From: Biscogniauxia marginata
Lineage: Eukaryota; Ascomycota; Sordariomycetes; Xylariales; Xylariaceae
NCBI GenBank assembly: GCA_022695795.1
Contig: MU404156.1
Coordinates: forward strand, 89,681-153,680
Length of the DNA: 64,000 nt
Direction: 5' to 3'
The position numbers and the translations under genes are program-made. Below, piece by piece: positions 25,875 to 37,723 of the stretch (position 1 is the first letter of the stretch; every line of letters begins with the position of its first letter). Below the pieces are notes generated by a model. That model ran no database searches, was not told where the DNA came from, and worked only from the letters and a program-made list of their open reading frames with translations.

Positions 25875-26816
25875 ATGGCGCCCCAGACGTCCAAGACGTC
25901 GGCAGAACCGACGTTCTACGAGATCCTCGCACTCACGCCCCAGCACCTGGAGGGCCAAGCGGCCCCGGCGCAGCAGAAAGTCGTCAAGCAGGCGTACCAC
26001 CGGGCGCTGCTGAGACACCACCCGGACAAGAAAATATCCCCTATATCACCATCATCGTCTTCGTCGTCGTCAGCCTCAGCATCAGCCTCAACCTCTAAAC
26101 CCAACCCATCCCCTTCATCATCCCCTTCTTCGCAATCCAAAAGCAAAAGCAAAAGCAAAAGCAGCGATAGCAGTAGCAGTAGCAGCAAGAATGGCGGCAT
26201 AATCTTCACCGTCGACCAGATCCAGCAGGCCTACGGCGTGCTCTCGGACCGCAAGCAGCGCGCCGAGTACGACCAGAGCCTCCGGCACCAGCGGGTCGCC
26301 GCCGCCTCCCCGTCCTCCTCGTTCCGCACCGGCGTCGAGACCGTCGACCTGGATGACCTGGGCTTCGACGAGCGCACGGGGGTGTACCACCGGGGGTGCC
26401 GGTGCGGCAACGCGCGGGGCTACGCGTTCACGGAGGAGGACCTCGACGAGTTCGAGGACGACGGCGTGCTCATGGTCGAGTGCCTCGACTGCAGTCTCTG
26501 GCTGCGGGTCCTGTTCGCCCCCGCCGCCGACGACGACGACGACGACGACGACGAAGAAGGAGAAAGTGCGGTGGTGGACAACGAGCCGGTGAACCACAGG
26601 CAGCAGGGGGGAGGAGGAGGAGGAGGAGGAGGAGGAGAAGCAAGGATCAGTATCGGCGTTCCGGAGGGGACGACAGGTATCGAGGTGAGGAGACGCGGCA
26701 GCAGCGCGGGCTCGGGCGAGGGCAAAGGGTGGAAGTTCAACTGGAGCTTCAACTGGGGGATATCGGTCTCTGGGTCCGCCGTGGCGGCGACGGCCAGGAC
26801 GGGGACGGAAAGATAA
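25875..26816 (+). CDS. Diphthamide biosynthesis J-protein DPH4
   Basis: A single exon encodes 313 residues. DPH4 (DNAJC24) acts in the first steps of diphthamide formation on elongation factor 2, where it carries iron and stimulates Hsp70. The J-domain is at the N-terminus with HPD at 49-51, but a Ser/Pro/Lys-rich insert of about 60 residues (55-113) splits helix II/loop from FTVDQIQQAYGVLSDRKQRAEYDQ. The CSL zinc finger follows (about 175-210), with CRCG then C-x2-C-S-L. After it come an Asp run, a Gly run and a disordered tail that the yeast protein lacks. The coding sequence is very GC-rich, so large antisense ORFs appear. It is convergent with the 14-3-3 gene. Confidence 0.85.
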   Translation: MAPQTSKTSAEPTFYEILALTPQHLEGQAAPAQQKVVKQAYHRALLRHHPDKKISPISPSSSSSSSASASASTSKPNPSPSSSPSSQSKSKSKSKSSDSSSSSSKNGGIIFTVDQIQQAYGVLSDRKQRAEYDQSLRHQRVAAASPSSSFRTGVETVDLDDLGFDERTGVYHRGCRCGNARGYAFTEEDLDEFEDDGVLMVECLDCSLWLRVLFAPAADDDDDDDDEEGESAVVDNEPVNHRQQGGGGGGGGGGEARISIGVPEGTTGIEVRRRGSSAGSGEGKGWKFNWSFNWGISVSGSAVAATARTGTER

Positions 26817-27662
26817 GTAGATAGATACATGCATACATACATAATCTGGGCAAGATGAAGAAACACACGAGGTTACGAAAATGGGAAAAGAAAAACGGGA
26901 CGCAAAGACCATCTACGACTAATACCCAAACGGACATTAAACAAAACAAAAAAAAATCTAATGAGTTAGCCAGCTCTCTCTTACCTAGCTGGAGAGCTTC
27001 TAGCATACAAAAACTAGCTCCTTTGTAGATTAGGCATCTTAGTAATGAAATCAATGATTATATGATCTATATACTTGCTTATGTATATTACCCCTAAATG
27101 CGTTGCACTTGGCTTCACAGCCGCCAGCTTGTGTACAATTGCCATGTGTACCGCTGAAACACACGGGCGCGAAGGTGACAGGTCAAATGCGACAGCAATG
27201 CACTGCCACGCGATTCGAGGCTCGGGAGGGACCGTCGCTTGACGCACTCGGGCCGTACCAGCACGTAGGTAGGTCCCTTGGAAATACATTATCCCATCTT
27301 TTCCCGATGATGAGACAGTCCGTAAGGAGCATCACAGACTTGAAATAGCGCGGGTGACACTGATATGAGTCACATTCTCTCGGTTATATGTTATGAAGTA
27401 CGAGTTTATTTGTCCAGACGGATTTGCATTAAGAGTCTAAAAGTCAAGCATTCTGTGATGAACCTCCCAAAAGCTCTTCTTTAGCCCTTTTTGCCGTACG
27501 AAAGGAGATCCCTCCAAAGTCTTTGTGTATTGCCACGCGAAGAAAAATCATGCAGAATCTCAATTAGAGGTTTCTCAAGCAACACTCCATAGACACCAGA
27601 TTCCACCCAAGTCCACAAACACCTCCTTAGATATTGCGAGAGTTGTCGGGTAGGCGGACGCT
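26817..27662. other. Convergent 3' intergenic region
   Basis: This lies between the 3' ends of DPH4 and the 14-3-3 gene. AT-rich patches at 26820-27080 probably hold the poly(A) signals. No gene or RNA was recognised. Confidence 0.5.
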
Positions 27663-28682
27663 TTACTCGGCGGCCTTGGGCTCCTCAGCGGGCGCCTCAG
27701 GAGCCTTCTCCTGCTCTGGAGCAGCGGCAGCCGACTCAGCAGGGGGCTCGGCCTCTGAAGAAGTCCAGAGAGTCTATTTTCCAAGTTAGAATAATCAACG
27801 ACCAGAAAAAGGACTTGGGACACATACCAGGTTGTCACGCAGAAGTTGCATGATAAGAGTCGAGTCCTTGTAGCTCTCCTCGCTCAGGGTATCGAGTTCT
27901 ACGGAAACCGGGTTAGTTATTTACTTCAACAGTTCTTTCCGATCTAAAGCTTACCAGCAATGGCATCATCGAAAGCCTGCTTGGCAAGGTGGCAAGCCTG
28001 GTCGGGGGCGTTCAAGATCTCGTAGTAGAAGACGGAGAAGTTGAGGGCAAGGCCCAGGCGGATGGGGTGCGTAGGAGGCAGCTCGGTCTGAGCAACCTCG
28101 GTAGCAGCCTTGTAAGCCTCCAGCGACTTGTCGGCAGACTCCTTGCGTCGATCGCCAATAGCGAACTCGGCCAGGTAACGGTGGTAGTCACCCTTCCTGG
28201 TAAGGGAGTCAGTCATATGCGGGGATACGGTAGGCAGATATAACACGCATACATCTTGTGGTAGAAGACCTTCGACTCGCCGGACTTAGCAGACGGGATA
28301 AGGTGCTTGTCCAGAACATCGAGGATGTCATCGCAAATCTTGGCAAGCTCGGCCTCAATTTTCTGTCGGTACTCCTTGATGAGACCGACCTGGGACGAAT
28401 TGCCCTTAGACTCCTCCTTCTGCTCAATGGAGGTGACGATTCTCCAGGAGGCACGGCGGGCACCGATGACGTTCTTGTACGCGACGGAAAGGAGATTGCG
28501 CTCCTCGACGGTCAGGTCGCGGTCCTCAGAGGCGACGATCTTCATGTTCTCGACCATCTCTATTAGGGGAAGTCAGCAAGGCAGCTCCGCTTAGCATTGC
28601 GAACATTTCGACACAACCTACCTTCATATCGCTCGGCCTGCTCAGCCAGCTTGGCGAGATACACAGCATCCTCGTGAGCCAT
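27663..28682 (-). CDS. 14-3-3 protein
   Basis: Five exons (28682-28622, 28559-28253, 28196-27955, 27898-27828, 27773-27663) encode 263 residues, the usual 14-3-3 size. The protein dimerises and binds phosphoserine/phosphothreonine peptides on client proteins in the cytosol. Hallmarks are the start [40 protein letters not shown] (first signature with groove Lys and Arg), the groove residues in [12 protein letters not shown], the helix [13 protein letters not shown], and the second signature ending [13 protein letters not shown]. An Ala/Glu/Pro-rich acidic tail ends in KAAE. All four introns are short and phases match. The 5' flank is pyrimidine-rich and about 5.6 kb long before the next gene, so a long 5' UTR or distal control is possible. 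Confidence 0.95.
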
Positions 28683-31600
28683 ATTGGCGACTTGAGATTT
28701 GATGGAATCGAGGCTAATAGTCAGAGAGTTGTTAGCTACCAGCCTTGAAGGCGTGTGTGTTGGCAGTTTTCGGACAAATATGCGGTGGGGGTGATGAAGA
28801 AAAATCAAGATAAGAGTGCGCGCAAAGTTGGGGGGAAGGAGAAATAGAAAACTAAGGGTAGTAAGTAATTTAAAAGCCTGGGAAAAAAAAACCCCAATAT
28901 CAGATGATGCGGAGGGGTTTTTTTTCTTTGGGTTATCAGGGCCTAGAGAGTGGCTGTGATGCCATCAAGGTCTAGTAGTAGTGAATGATCCCAGGTGAAC
29001 AATAATTGATGTGCCCGTGTGAACCCCCGCCTCCGGTGGGGTTTGCGCCTACCGCTGCGACCAGATAACGCGTGTCCGGAGATTGGTGTAAGCGTGTGTA
29101 GATTGTCGCAAGGGTCAATTGAGATAGATGATGGATCGGTCTCGGTCGGTGATAGGCTATGGTGGTGGCAGTGGCAGTTGTGGTTGTTGTTATTGTTGTC
29201 GTCGTTGTTGTGTGTATTTACGACAGGCGAGGGCGAGGAGGCGGTCGTAGTGTGCGTAGTGTGCGGGCGATGACGAAAGTTGCAGCAGGGCGGGAGGGAG
29301 ATTTGAGATTCGGGGTTGCAGGCCAAGCAGGGAAAAAAAAAGGACATGACATGTGTGATGGGCAGAGAGCACATGAGCAAATGGAGGGTAGGGGAAATAA
29401 AGGAGGAAACAGCACGTACCTTTGGTATCACTCGTGTAGTATTGGGTTGTCAAGGAGTGGCGGACCTGTACAGCGTGGTGCACAAGAGAGAAGCGCAAAT
29501 GGGAGAGATGTGTGGGAGAAGGAGAAAAATAACGACGAGGTGTATGAGGTGAGGTGGAAGGGGAAGTGGGTGTGGGCGTGTATGTGGTGTTGTTGTTGTG
29601 GTGATTTCTAGAAAGCAAAAGTTTTGGGAGGGTTTTTGTGTAGACAAGAGGGGAGTTGTTGCAGCGGGATGAGAATGACTGGTTGAGTGGGAAGAAAGGG
29701 TGCCGTGCGGAGCAGGTAGTAGGACAGCCTGTACCTACTATACATAGTGTAGGTACATGAGGTATGTATGTACTTGTAATTCTACATGTATTACCACCAA
29801 CAAGCAGGTACCCTGATATTTGCGGCTACATAAGGTAGGTACTGCAATTAGGTATGTACTTCAGGTAGGCACCTTAGGCAGGTAGCCTTAGGTACGTACT
29901 TGGCCTAACAGGTCAGGTTGCCTACACTATAAAGGCCCTCACTCTATACATAGGTAACTGCCTTATTACATACATGTATGTTATGCCTGAGATGCCTAAC
30001 TTGAGGGCAAGGCTCGGAAGGGGTCATTAACCTACATACCTAGACATAAAAGTCTTACTTTTTCCTCTTCGTTTTCTACCTCATATATGTAGGTACCTAC
30101 TTACCTTACAGCACTGTACGTAGTATGTACCTTAGATTAGGTACCTCCATTTTAGACAAATTTCTAGTAGTGTTGGTCATGTGTTCATTGCTTCCACTCT
30201 TGCACTATTAATTAAATTTAGACATGCTGACATCCTGTCCTCATATTTCTCTGTCTCTTCATATTGCCTAGTGTAAAGTATTTATGATGCTAATTAGTCC
30301 CCGTGCTCAGCCAGCCTCGACTTACTCACACAAATTTGACATATCCATACTTAACATGCCTGTACGTGCACACACTCCCTACGTGTCCCCGTGTACCACA
30401 TTTGTATCGCACCTCCTGAAGAATTTAAAACCATATTAGTTTGAATAACGTCACTTATCGCACTCTACATTCTATCTATCATCGTCCTGACTCAACAACA
30501 GATGCCATTTCTCCCTCCAGCCCATTCTTCTATCCACACCCAGCCTGCCTAACTCGCCCCCCCCAGCGATCCTCATAACGAGATTCCAAGATCCCTTTCC
30601 CCCCACTCCATCTACAAATAGGCCCAGTCTAGATGGAGAGTTGGTTACCCCTAAGTCAACCAATCAGCATATCCATGCGATAATTAAAGGCAATTCAAGC
30701 ACGAGCCACATCGTCATTCCTAGCAGTATTGGGGCAAAAGGAGGTCTTGGCACAGCAAAATTAGGTATATTACAACTAAGATTCGCAGCGGTGTCCTAGA
30801 TTGTGCTAAATGATTACCTGCAAGGAGGTAGGCGCCTATGAACCCTCTTATCTTATCATCTTATCTTATCTACCAGTACATACCACCTGACATACCCCTA
30901 GAGGCATACAAGTACCTACGGTACCTACAGGTTGGTAGTCGACTGAGGTTGTTAAAAAGAATTGTGATGTGTCCGTGGAGGTCTTCTCCTTTCTGACCTC
31001 TTTCGCTTTTCCTCTCAGGAAACATAGGCAACAAGGTCGCAAGCATGGGTTAGGAGCTTACTTTCAACGAACAACAGCAGAGATTACGCTCCAGTTGTGA
31101 GTATACCACATAGGTAGTGAGTAATTCAACTTGACGGCTTTGTAGTGATCTAAGGAATAAAATCTAGCAAGCCGTCACACCTGCTCCTTCTCACCGGTAT
31201 GCTACATTGGCTAAGCTCATGAGCAGCGTGGCTGGTGTTGTCGGTGCTGTTAACCACCCCCTCTGCCCCCCTTTTTTCCCCTTTCTTTTTATCAAGAGTG
31301 TTAAATAGGGGGCGCTTCACATCTTCAGCTACCGATTTGCTATATGAAAGCAAATTCTGGATCATCCACGTTATAAGAAGACTGGAGACTTCGTAAACAG
31401 TATATTTTCCAAACCCAGCGAGGCGGCTGGATGTTTTGAATATTTGCGCCGACTTTGGTGGATGGTAGCCTACACCATCATCCAATATCATCAAGGCATA
31501 TTGAACAGCTCTATGTCGCTGGTATAATCTCGTGGCTAATAAGCATAAGCAGGGCATGATTGCAGTAGATCTTGTCACCCCTCTAGTTACCTGTTATCCA

Positions 31601-34288
31601 TATGTGTATCTAGGGACGCGAGAATTAGTCTTCCCTATTGAACAGTGCTCGCTAGTTGCGGCAGGCCATCATGTAATCTTCATTTTCACACTAAACACTC
31701 TCGTATGAGAGCTTATAAACTTGGGAGGAAGCAGTGGACTTTTCATATCATGGCCTCGAGGTAGAAATCTGTAGGTATCAACAGGTAGCAAGCTTACTCC
31801 ATAACTTAGCGAAGTATCGTGGCCCAGTTCGGTACCTAGAGTATGGCGGCGGTTTCACTGCACAGGATAGCTCTTTAAGGGGGTCGCATCGTTCGCATCG
31901 AGTCTTGCAGCGACGACCCCTTTTCTAGTCTCTAGTGAACCACCCAGGCTACATACGTCGCTGCGTCCCAACACATTTGCCTCTGTCTAACGCGAGGACG
32001 ACGAGTACATTAAGAACCAGAAAAGTGTCTCGTTTTATAACGCCCTGGTCTAACATACCGGACTTCCGACTACCCGGATCAGGGATAAGCTCATGGTATG
32101 CGATCTCCTCAATGCCAAAATGGCGATCATTAACAATTACCTCGCAGATCATCTCAAGACAGTGACTCATTCGAATATACAGTTTGAATTTGGGAGGGAT
32201 GAGGGTTCGTCGAGCTAGCCCTTGGTCTTACACAGCACTTAGCTGTTTGTCCCGTTATATATCTGCAAGGCTGAACTAGCATTTAGGGTGAATTTTAATT
32301 TCTATAAGCGTATGCTTTTCAATATTTGAACCATACTACGAGACCCCTGAGTCTTTGTTTATCGTCTGTCTGTTACGTGCTAGGTACGATATATTGATGT
32401 TTGCCCCTCACCCCCTCAAACAGATAAATATATCTCTACCTACACACATATGGAGAGGCCGCGAAAAGAGAGGATATAATATATCTACAAGACTCGCGGC
32501 TACGCCTCTCAGCATGTCGTTGGCGTATTCTTCTTCGAAGAAATCACGGAGGCTACGCCCAAGGGACCACTATACAAACCAGGGACTTTTATCATTTGCT
32601 CCTAAGACGGCGCAATGTCAGCTCGGCCAATAGGCAAAGCTTACGGACGTCACACCTGCAGGCCACATGCCCATCCCACATGTGTGTGCCTATGCACGCC
32701 AATTAGGCCTCCTACTTGTATAGATCATACCGAAAGCTGATGACGCAAGGTGTGAACAATGCCATTCATCTAGGTAGGTAGGTATGCTCGCAACCATAGT
32801 GGCGGGTCAGCAGTCTACGGTGTACCCCGGAAAATCACGAGTGCGTCTCCAGACCTTATTATTTGCCTCAGTGATTTAATGAGCTGATTGCTCCCTTTTT
32901 CCTGGAGACCGAGGGGGCTCACCTGACGTTATCGCTGTCAAGTGACGTTAAATCGCTCAAGGCTATGAATCGAGAAATATTATAAAAAGAACAACCAGAG
33001 TAGAGGTGCTTGGACAATTGCCATCGAACTGACCGACTCGACTAATAAGCTGGACTTATCTATCACCAAGATGGATGGCAAACCACCTGACTTAATACCT
33101 ACCTTAGGTGGATATCATCGGTTTCCCAGGTAAAGCTCCGGTTTGGATAAGACAAAATAGAGACTAATGTCGTGTATCAAGTGATACCCTACAAGACAAA
33201 CTCAAAACATTACCAAATAAATGTGTTAATACTTAGTGGACAGCCTCAGATGGTGGAGGGATCCCCGTCCCAGAGCTCAGAGACAACCTAGACATTTGGT
33301 TTGAGGTTATGATGGCAAAAGATGGGTTGAATTTGATATGGATTGGACTTCATCTTCAGCCCGGCGGATTCACAGGTAAGAGGAGAACGATGTACGCGGC
33401 TTGATGGTGAAGGCTATGCAATATACAGCCAGGCTTTTTTTAATCGAGAATTGTGTTCAGATGTTGCGTCGCTAAGTAGGTATTTACCGTCTGTTATATA
33501 GGTGGAAGGGGGCGGGAATGGTTTCCCCCGACCTGAGGACCGTCACGTTGTTGCGTGATGGGCTAAGAACGCTTTCATCCGCCACACTCATGGAATCTTC
33601 AGGTTCCAGTGGCGGGCCGGGGGAATATGGATCCAGCCGTGGCTGGTTTTTTTTGTGGCTCAGGTACCTAGGTGCTAGGTAGTAGGTACTTCCATGGAGT
33701 CTTCCGTCGAACCGAACGTTGACCCCATCAGCTTGGACCAAGAGCTTCCGGCTCAGCCCACTTCCAGTGTGTCGTTGACGCAACCGACAAAAGCTCCAAA
33801 TTTGTCAATTGGAAAAATTCGGGAAGTGCCTCATTCGAAGCTCACGCCACTATCACCACTACCAAGGCCTTAGGTATTCCAGTTCGCACACACACACGCG
33901 TACTACCAATCACCAACCGGTAAGGTTCTCCAGGTTTTAATCCCACCCGTAATTATAGCATCTAGATCTCTCTATATCTTACCCCATCATCTACCCGTTT
34001 GTTCCCGCGACTAAGAATCCACGTACTTGCTTTTGCCTACCTCAACCATATCTATAAAACATCTCTACCTGCCTGCCTATCTATCTAACCACCGATATCT
34101 CTCTTGACCTTAAAACCTCCTAAGCTCTCCTCTGCCACCCTTGTTCCTCATTGAGATTTTGCGTATCTACCTAATTAACTCACTACAACCCTCTTTGACT
34201 TGTTATTAACTCACTCCCTTGCCCTCACACACAACAGGCCAACCACCCCTCCTCTAAACGACCGCGCTATCCAGCGACATCATCAAAC
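28683..34288. other. 5.6 kb gene-free region rich in GGTACCTA-type motifs
   Basis: No convincing gene was found. 28683-29700 is strand-biased: pyrimidines on the 14-3-3 sense strand, with a (GTT)n-like run at 29170-29215. 29730-30140 is dense in short TAGGTAC / GTACCTA / CTTAGGTA elements. The ORF at 31150-31578 (minus, 142 codons) and the one at 31949-32170 (minus, 73 codons) have no domain I know; the second has the most protein-like composition and could be a relic. 33900-34280 is C/T-rich and is the expected promoter and leader of the ATPase inhibitor gene. Confidence 0.45.
29730..30140. repeat. Dense cluster of TAGGTAC/GTACCTA motifs
   Basis: Within about 400 bp the strings GGTAC, GTACCT, TAGGTA and CCTTAGG recur well over fifteen times on both strands. 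Many are palindromic (GGTACC, CCTAGG, TAGGTACCTA). The same motif family appears in most other intergenic regions here (for example 32770, 33660, 38165-38220, 48465-48490, 54305, 59772) but not in the coding exons I read. Confidence 0.5.
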
Positions 34289-34870
34289 ATGTACCGCCAG
34301 GCCCTAATCAAGGTCCCCTCGCGCCGGGCATTCTCGATGACTGCCCGCGCCATGGCCAGCGGAGACACCGGAGCGCCGCCCAAGACCGGCGGCCCAGGGT
34401 ACGTTCTAGTTCCAGCCCTCCCCTTTCACCACATTCTTGATATACATACCTATGCATAAAACCCCGAAACAAAAAGGAGAGCAAAAACCCGGAGAGCATT
34501 TTAACATACATATGCTAACTCCCCGCCCTTGCGAACAGAGACGCCTTCCAGAAGCGCGAGAAGGCCAACGAGGACTTCGTCATCCGCCAGCGGGAGAGGG
34601 AGAAGCTGCAGGAGCTCAAGAAGAGGCTGGTAGAGCAGCAGCATAACCTGAAGAAGCTGTCCGACCACATGTGAGTGTGCCCGCCACCGCCGTCTATCTA
34701 TCTATCCCTGCCCCTGTCCCTGTCCCTATATAAGGAGGATATCCTCCACTATTGTGCTATTTGGAAAGGAAGAAGAAAAAGGAATGGAAGTGCTGATTAT
34801 ATATGCCCTTACGGCGGCGCACAGTGACGAGTTGACCGGCCATGATGATGCTACGAGGAATAAATTCTAA
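34289..34870 (+). CDS. Mitochondrial F1-ATPase inhibitor (IF1/INH1 family)
   Basis: Three exons (34289-34398, 34539-34670, 34825-34870) encode 95 residues. The protein blocks ATP hydrolysis by F1 when matrix pH falls. Residues 1-24 are basic and Ser-rich without acids (RRAFSMTARAMAS), a mitochondrial targeting sequence. The inhibitory segment is FQKREKANEDFVIRQREREKLQ (about 40-61), followed by a long amphipathic coiled coil rich in Lys, Glu, Gln and Leu that ends in HIDEL. Introns are 140 and 154 nt, longer than most in this window. The gene is convergent with NSP1. Confidence 0.9.
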
Positions 34871-35347
34871 GCAAGAGAAGTATCGATGAGGAGGGATCAG
34901 CGGGGGACGGGAGCACAGTTGCGGTTGTTTAAGACGCCCAAGCTGAGTATAAGGAAGGGGGAAAGGGAAAGAGAAAATAGAGAGATTGCACGCAGATATG
35001 AACTTTGGGCCCGAGAAAACGAAAGGTTGTTCCTCTAGTCATCCGTGTTCTTGGTGTCCTAGTAGTGTACATACATACGCCTTCGTTCGTCATTGCACTT
35101 GTGCGCATCTGTGCGCTTTACTCCATCCACTGCCTGTTCTCCAGGGGAAGAAAAAAAAGATCCTCAACTCTCACCCTCTTATCATGTCACACAACTCACT
35201 CAGAGTGTTCCTTTTCCATGCGACAAAGTGATGGATATTGTTCGCAACCGATGAATTATCTCAACCCGTGCATGATTCCCGCATCCCGTTATCATTACAA
35301 GACGAAAAAGCCCTCTCTCTGCACATTCGCTCTTTGGTCCGTAAGCA
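34871..35347. other. Convergent 3' intergenic region
   Basis: About 480 bp lie between the stop of the ATPase inhibitor gene and the stop of NSP1. ORFs of 80-150 codons read into the NSP1 3' end from the other strand and look like chance. Nothing else is visible. Confidence 0.5.
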
Positions 35348-37723
35348 TCATCTTCGCCCCATGTACGACCGGTAGAAGCTATCCGCGTTGTCCTGTTCCG
35401 GACCTCCGAACTGGTTGCCGATGGTACTGCTCGCCTTCTGCGCGGCGGTAACCTTGGCTTGTAGTGCTGCGGCGTTTGTATCGATCCACTGAAGCTGGGT
35501 GAGGTGGCCGTTGAGGACGCGCACAATCTGGCTCAGCTAGAAGACAGGTATCAGTACAGACCACACACCAGACATTTGTTGTACGAGTATACTTACCGGG
35601 TCGTCAGGCTTGTTGCCCTTGCTGACGGTTCCTGATATGTCGTTGATTTCCTTGATCATCTTCGTCAAGTCACGGCCCATCTCGTCCAGCCGCTCAGTGA
35701 TCTTCTCGGCCAGTTTGTATGTCCTCTCGCGTTCCTGGTCGGGACCCGCTAGCTGTTCACCAGGTCCTAATTGCTTGGCAAACAATTCATCCACCTCGCC
35801 CTCGTACTTGTCAAGCCATGACTCCAGTTCTTCCTGTTGGCTCTCCACCGCAACTAGGTGGCGCTCAACTTCACGGCTGGCCTTTTCAGCTTCAAAAGTG
35901 TTCAGGTAGAGCTTCTGGATTTTCTCTCCATTCTCAACCAACAGGCGATCCCATGCCGCCACTTGAGAAGCCTGATGCTTGAAATCTTTCTGGTACTTTG
36001 AAAGATCTGAAGCCCAGCGGTTAATAATCTCGTCCATTGTCTTATTCTTTAGACGGGCCATTGTTGAGGTTGGTCCGGTGGTTGAAGCACCTAGATTGGC
36101 GTTTGTAGCTGGAGCAGGTTGAGAAGCAGGACCATTTGTCGATGGGGTAGCCTTTGATGCACCACCAAAAAGAGAGCCCGCTGAAGGAGCAGCCGTCGTG
36201 GTTGAGGCCGAGCTGGTACCTGGAGCCGTAGTGGAGGTGGTTGCCCCAGTAGCCGGTGCAGTGGTAGCAGTTGGAGCTGCAGCCGAAGCAGCAGGTCCGC
36301 TACCAAAGAGACTGGAGCCGGTCTTAGCAGGTTCTGAAGGAGCGGCGCTTCCGGCTGGCTTTCCAAAAAGAGAGCTTGTCTGCGTCTTGGACGACTCGGG
36401 GGCCGGAGCACCAGCATTGGACTTGCCAGCATTTCCAAAGAGTGAGCTAGTCTGAGCCGTTGCTGGAGAAGCAGTGGATGTACCGGGAGCTATAGAAGCG
36501 GGACCTTGTTTCGAAAATAAGGAAGGGCTAGCTTGAGCGGTTGCCGCTATGGATCCCCCAAAGAGGGGAGTCGCCGGTTTTGCCGTAGATGACTCTGCAG
36601 GTTTGGATGTTGGCTGCCCGAATGCAGGAGCAGACGTTGCAGGTACTGCAGCAGCCTGTGTAGTGCTTTGAGTGGTCGCTGGCTTCGCGTTAAACAAGGC
36701 CCCAGGTGTGGAAGAAGCCTCAGCAGGCTTTCCGCCGAAGAGACCCATGCTCGGCTTCGAGTTTTGACTAGAATTTAAAAAGAGGCCAGTCGCACCGGGT
36801 GCGGAAGACGCTGGCTGGCTGGCTGCAGCGCCAGTTTGCGAGGTACCAGCTGGGCTAGGGAATAGACCACCAGACTGGCCTTCCTTCTTTTCTGCCGGCT
36901 TCGAAGCTCCAAAAAGCGCGGTACTTTGGGATCCTGTGTTCCCAAAGAGGTTGGCAGCTGGTTTTGCTTCGGACGGAGGAGCTCCGGCTGGTGTTGTCGA
37001 GTTAAGACTAGGGAATATAGGCTTTGCTGGCGTCGCCTGCGGAGCAGGAGTAGGGGCCTGGCTTGTCGGTGTGTTGCCTGAGCCTGCGTTGCCAAAAATG
37101 GAGGGGCCCGTGTTATTACCACCACCGAAGAGTGCCGTGGATTGTGAGGTAGGGGTGCTTTGTGTAGCTGGAGTCGTGGACGTGTTGTTATTGTTATCCT
37201 TGGACCCAAAGAGTCCACCAGAGGGGAAGGCACCCGTTGTCGTAGGTGTTGTCGTACTTGCGGCGGAAGAGGTCGGAGGTGTTGAGGAGCTGTTTCCAAA
37301 CAAAGTACCAGTCTGCGCCGGTTTAGAAGCGCCGAATAGAGTACCGCCAGAGGGTGTCTGAGAGCCACTACCAAATATGGCACCACTACTCGTGGGCGGC
37401 GTCGATGTAGATGCCCCAGGCGTACCGCTGGTAGGCGTTCCCCCAAAGAGTGGTGACTTCGAGTCAGCAGGATTCGAGGCTGTATTCCCAAACAGGACAC
37501 CGCCAGCAGTGCTCGACGAAGCCGTGGTCGTGTTGTTGTTTCCACCTAGGTTTCCGAAGGCAAACTTAGGCGTGTTAGCAGCCGACTGGCCACCAAAGAG
37601 GGTTGACGAGGAAGCCGTAGGGGTCGAGGAGCCAAATAAACCACCACTGGCGGGCGCGCTGGAGGTGGTGGCATTGTTGTTGGTTTGGCCCGAAGAGCTC
37701 GGGGTACCGAAGGAGAAAGACAT
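35348..37723 (-). CDS. NSP1: Nucleoporin NSP1 (FG-repeat, Nsp1 C-terminal domain)
   Basis: Two exons (37723-35597, 35536-35348) encode 771 residues. NSP1 is a central-channel nucleoporin; its FG repeats bind transport receptors and its C-terminal coiled coil anchors it with Nup57/Nup49 and with Nup82. Residues 1-550 are low-complexity Ser/Thr/Ala/Pro/Gly with many FGN, LFG and GLFG-like units and no charge clusters; the FxFG-rich charged middle known from yeast is weak here. From about 565 (MARLKNKTMDEIINRWASDLSKYQKDF) a heptad-rich domain runs to the end (SFYRSYMGRR). The 60-nt intron sits late, after NKPDDP, and the final exon (LSQIVRVLNGHLTQLQWID) is conserved; a model stopping before it would lose the C-terminus. 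Confidence 0.93.

Noticed and set aside
26118..26912. 264-codon ORF antisense to DPH4
   Set aside because: It is produced by GC bias and Ser/Asp/Gly runs on the other strand; no protein features.
28943..29618. Overlapping ORFs of 140-160 codons upstream of 14-3-3
   Set aside because: Composition is His/Thr/Pro or Val/Gly runs dictated by simple sequence; more likely leader or promoter DNA.
31150..31578. 142-codon ORF on the minus strand
   Set aside because: No domain, signal or neighbour support; kept only as part of the gene-free region note.
36775..37545. 256-codon ORF overlapping NSP1 in another frame
   Set aside because: It is an out-of-frame shadow of the FG repeats, Arg/Leu/Pro-rich without domains.
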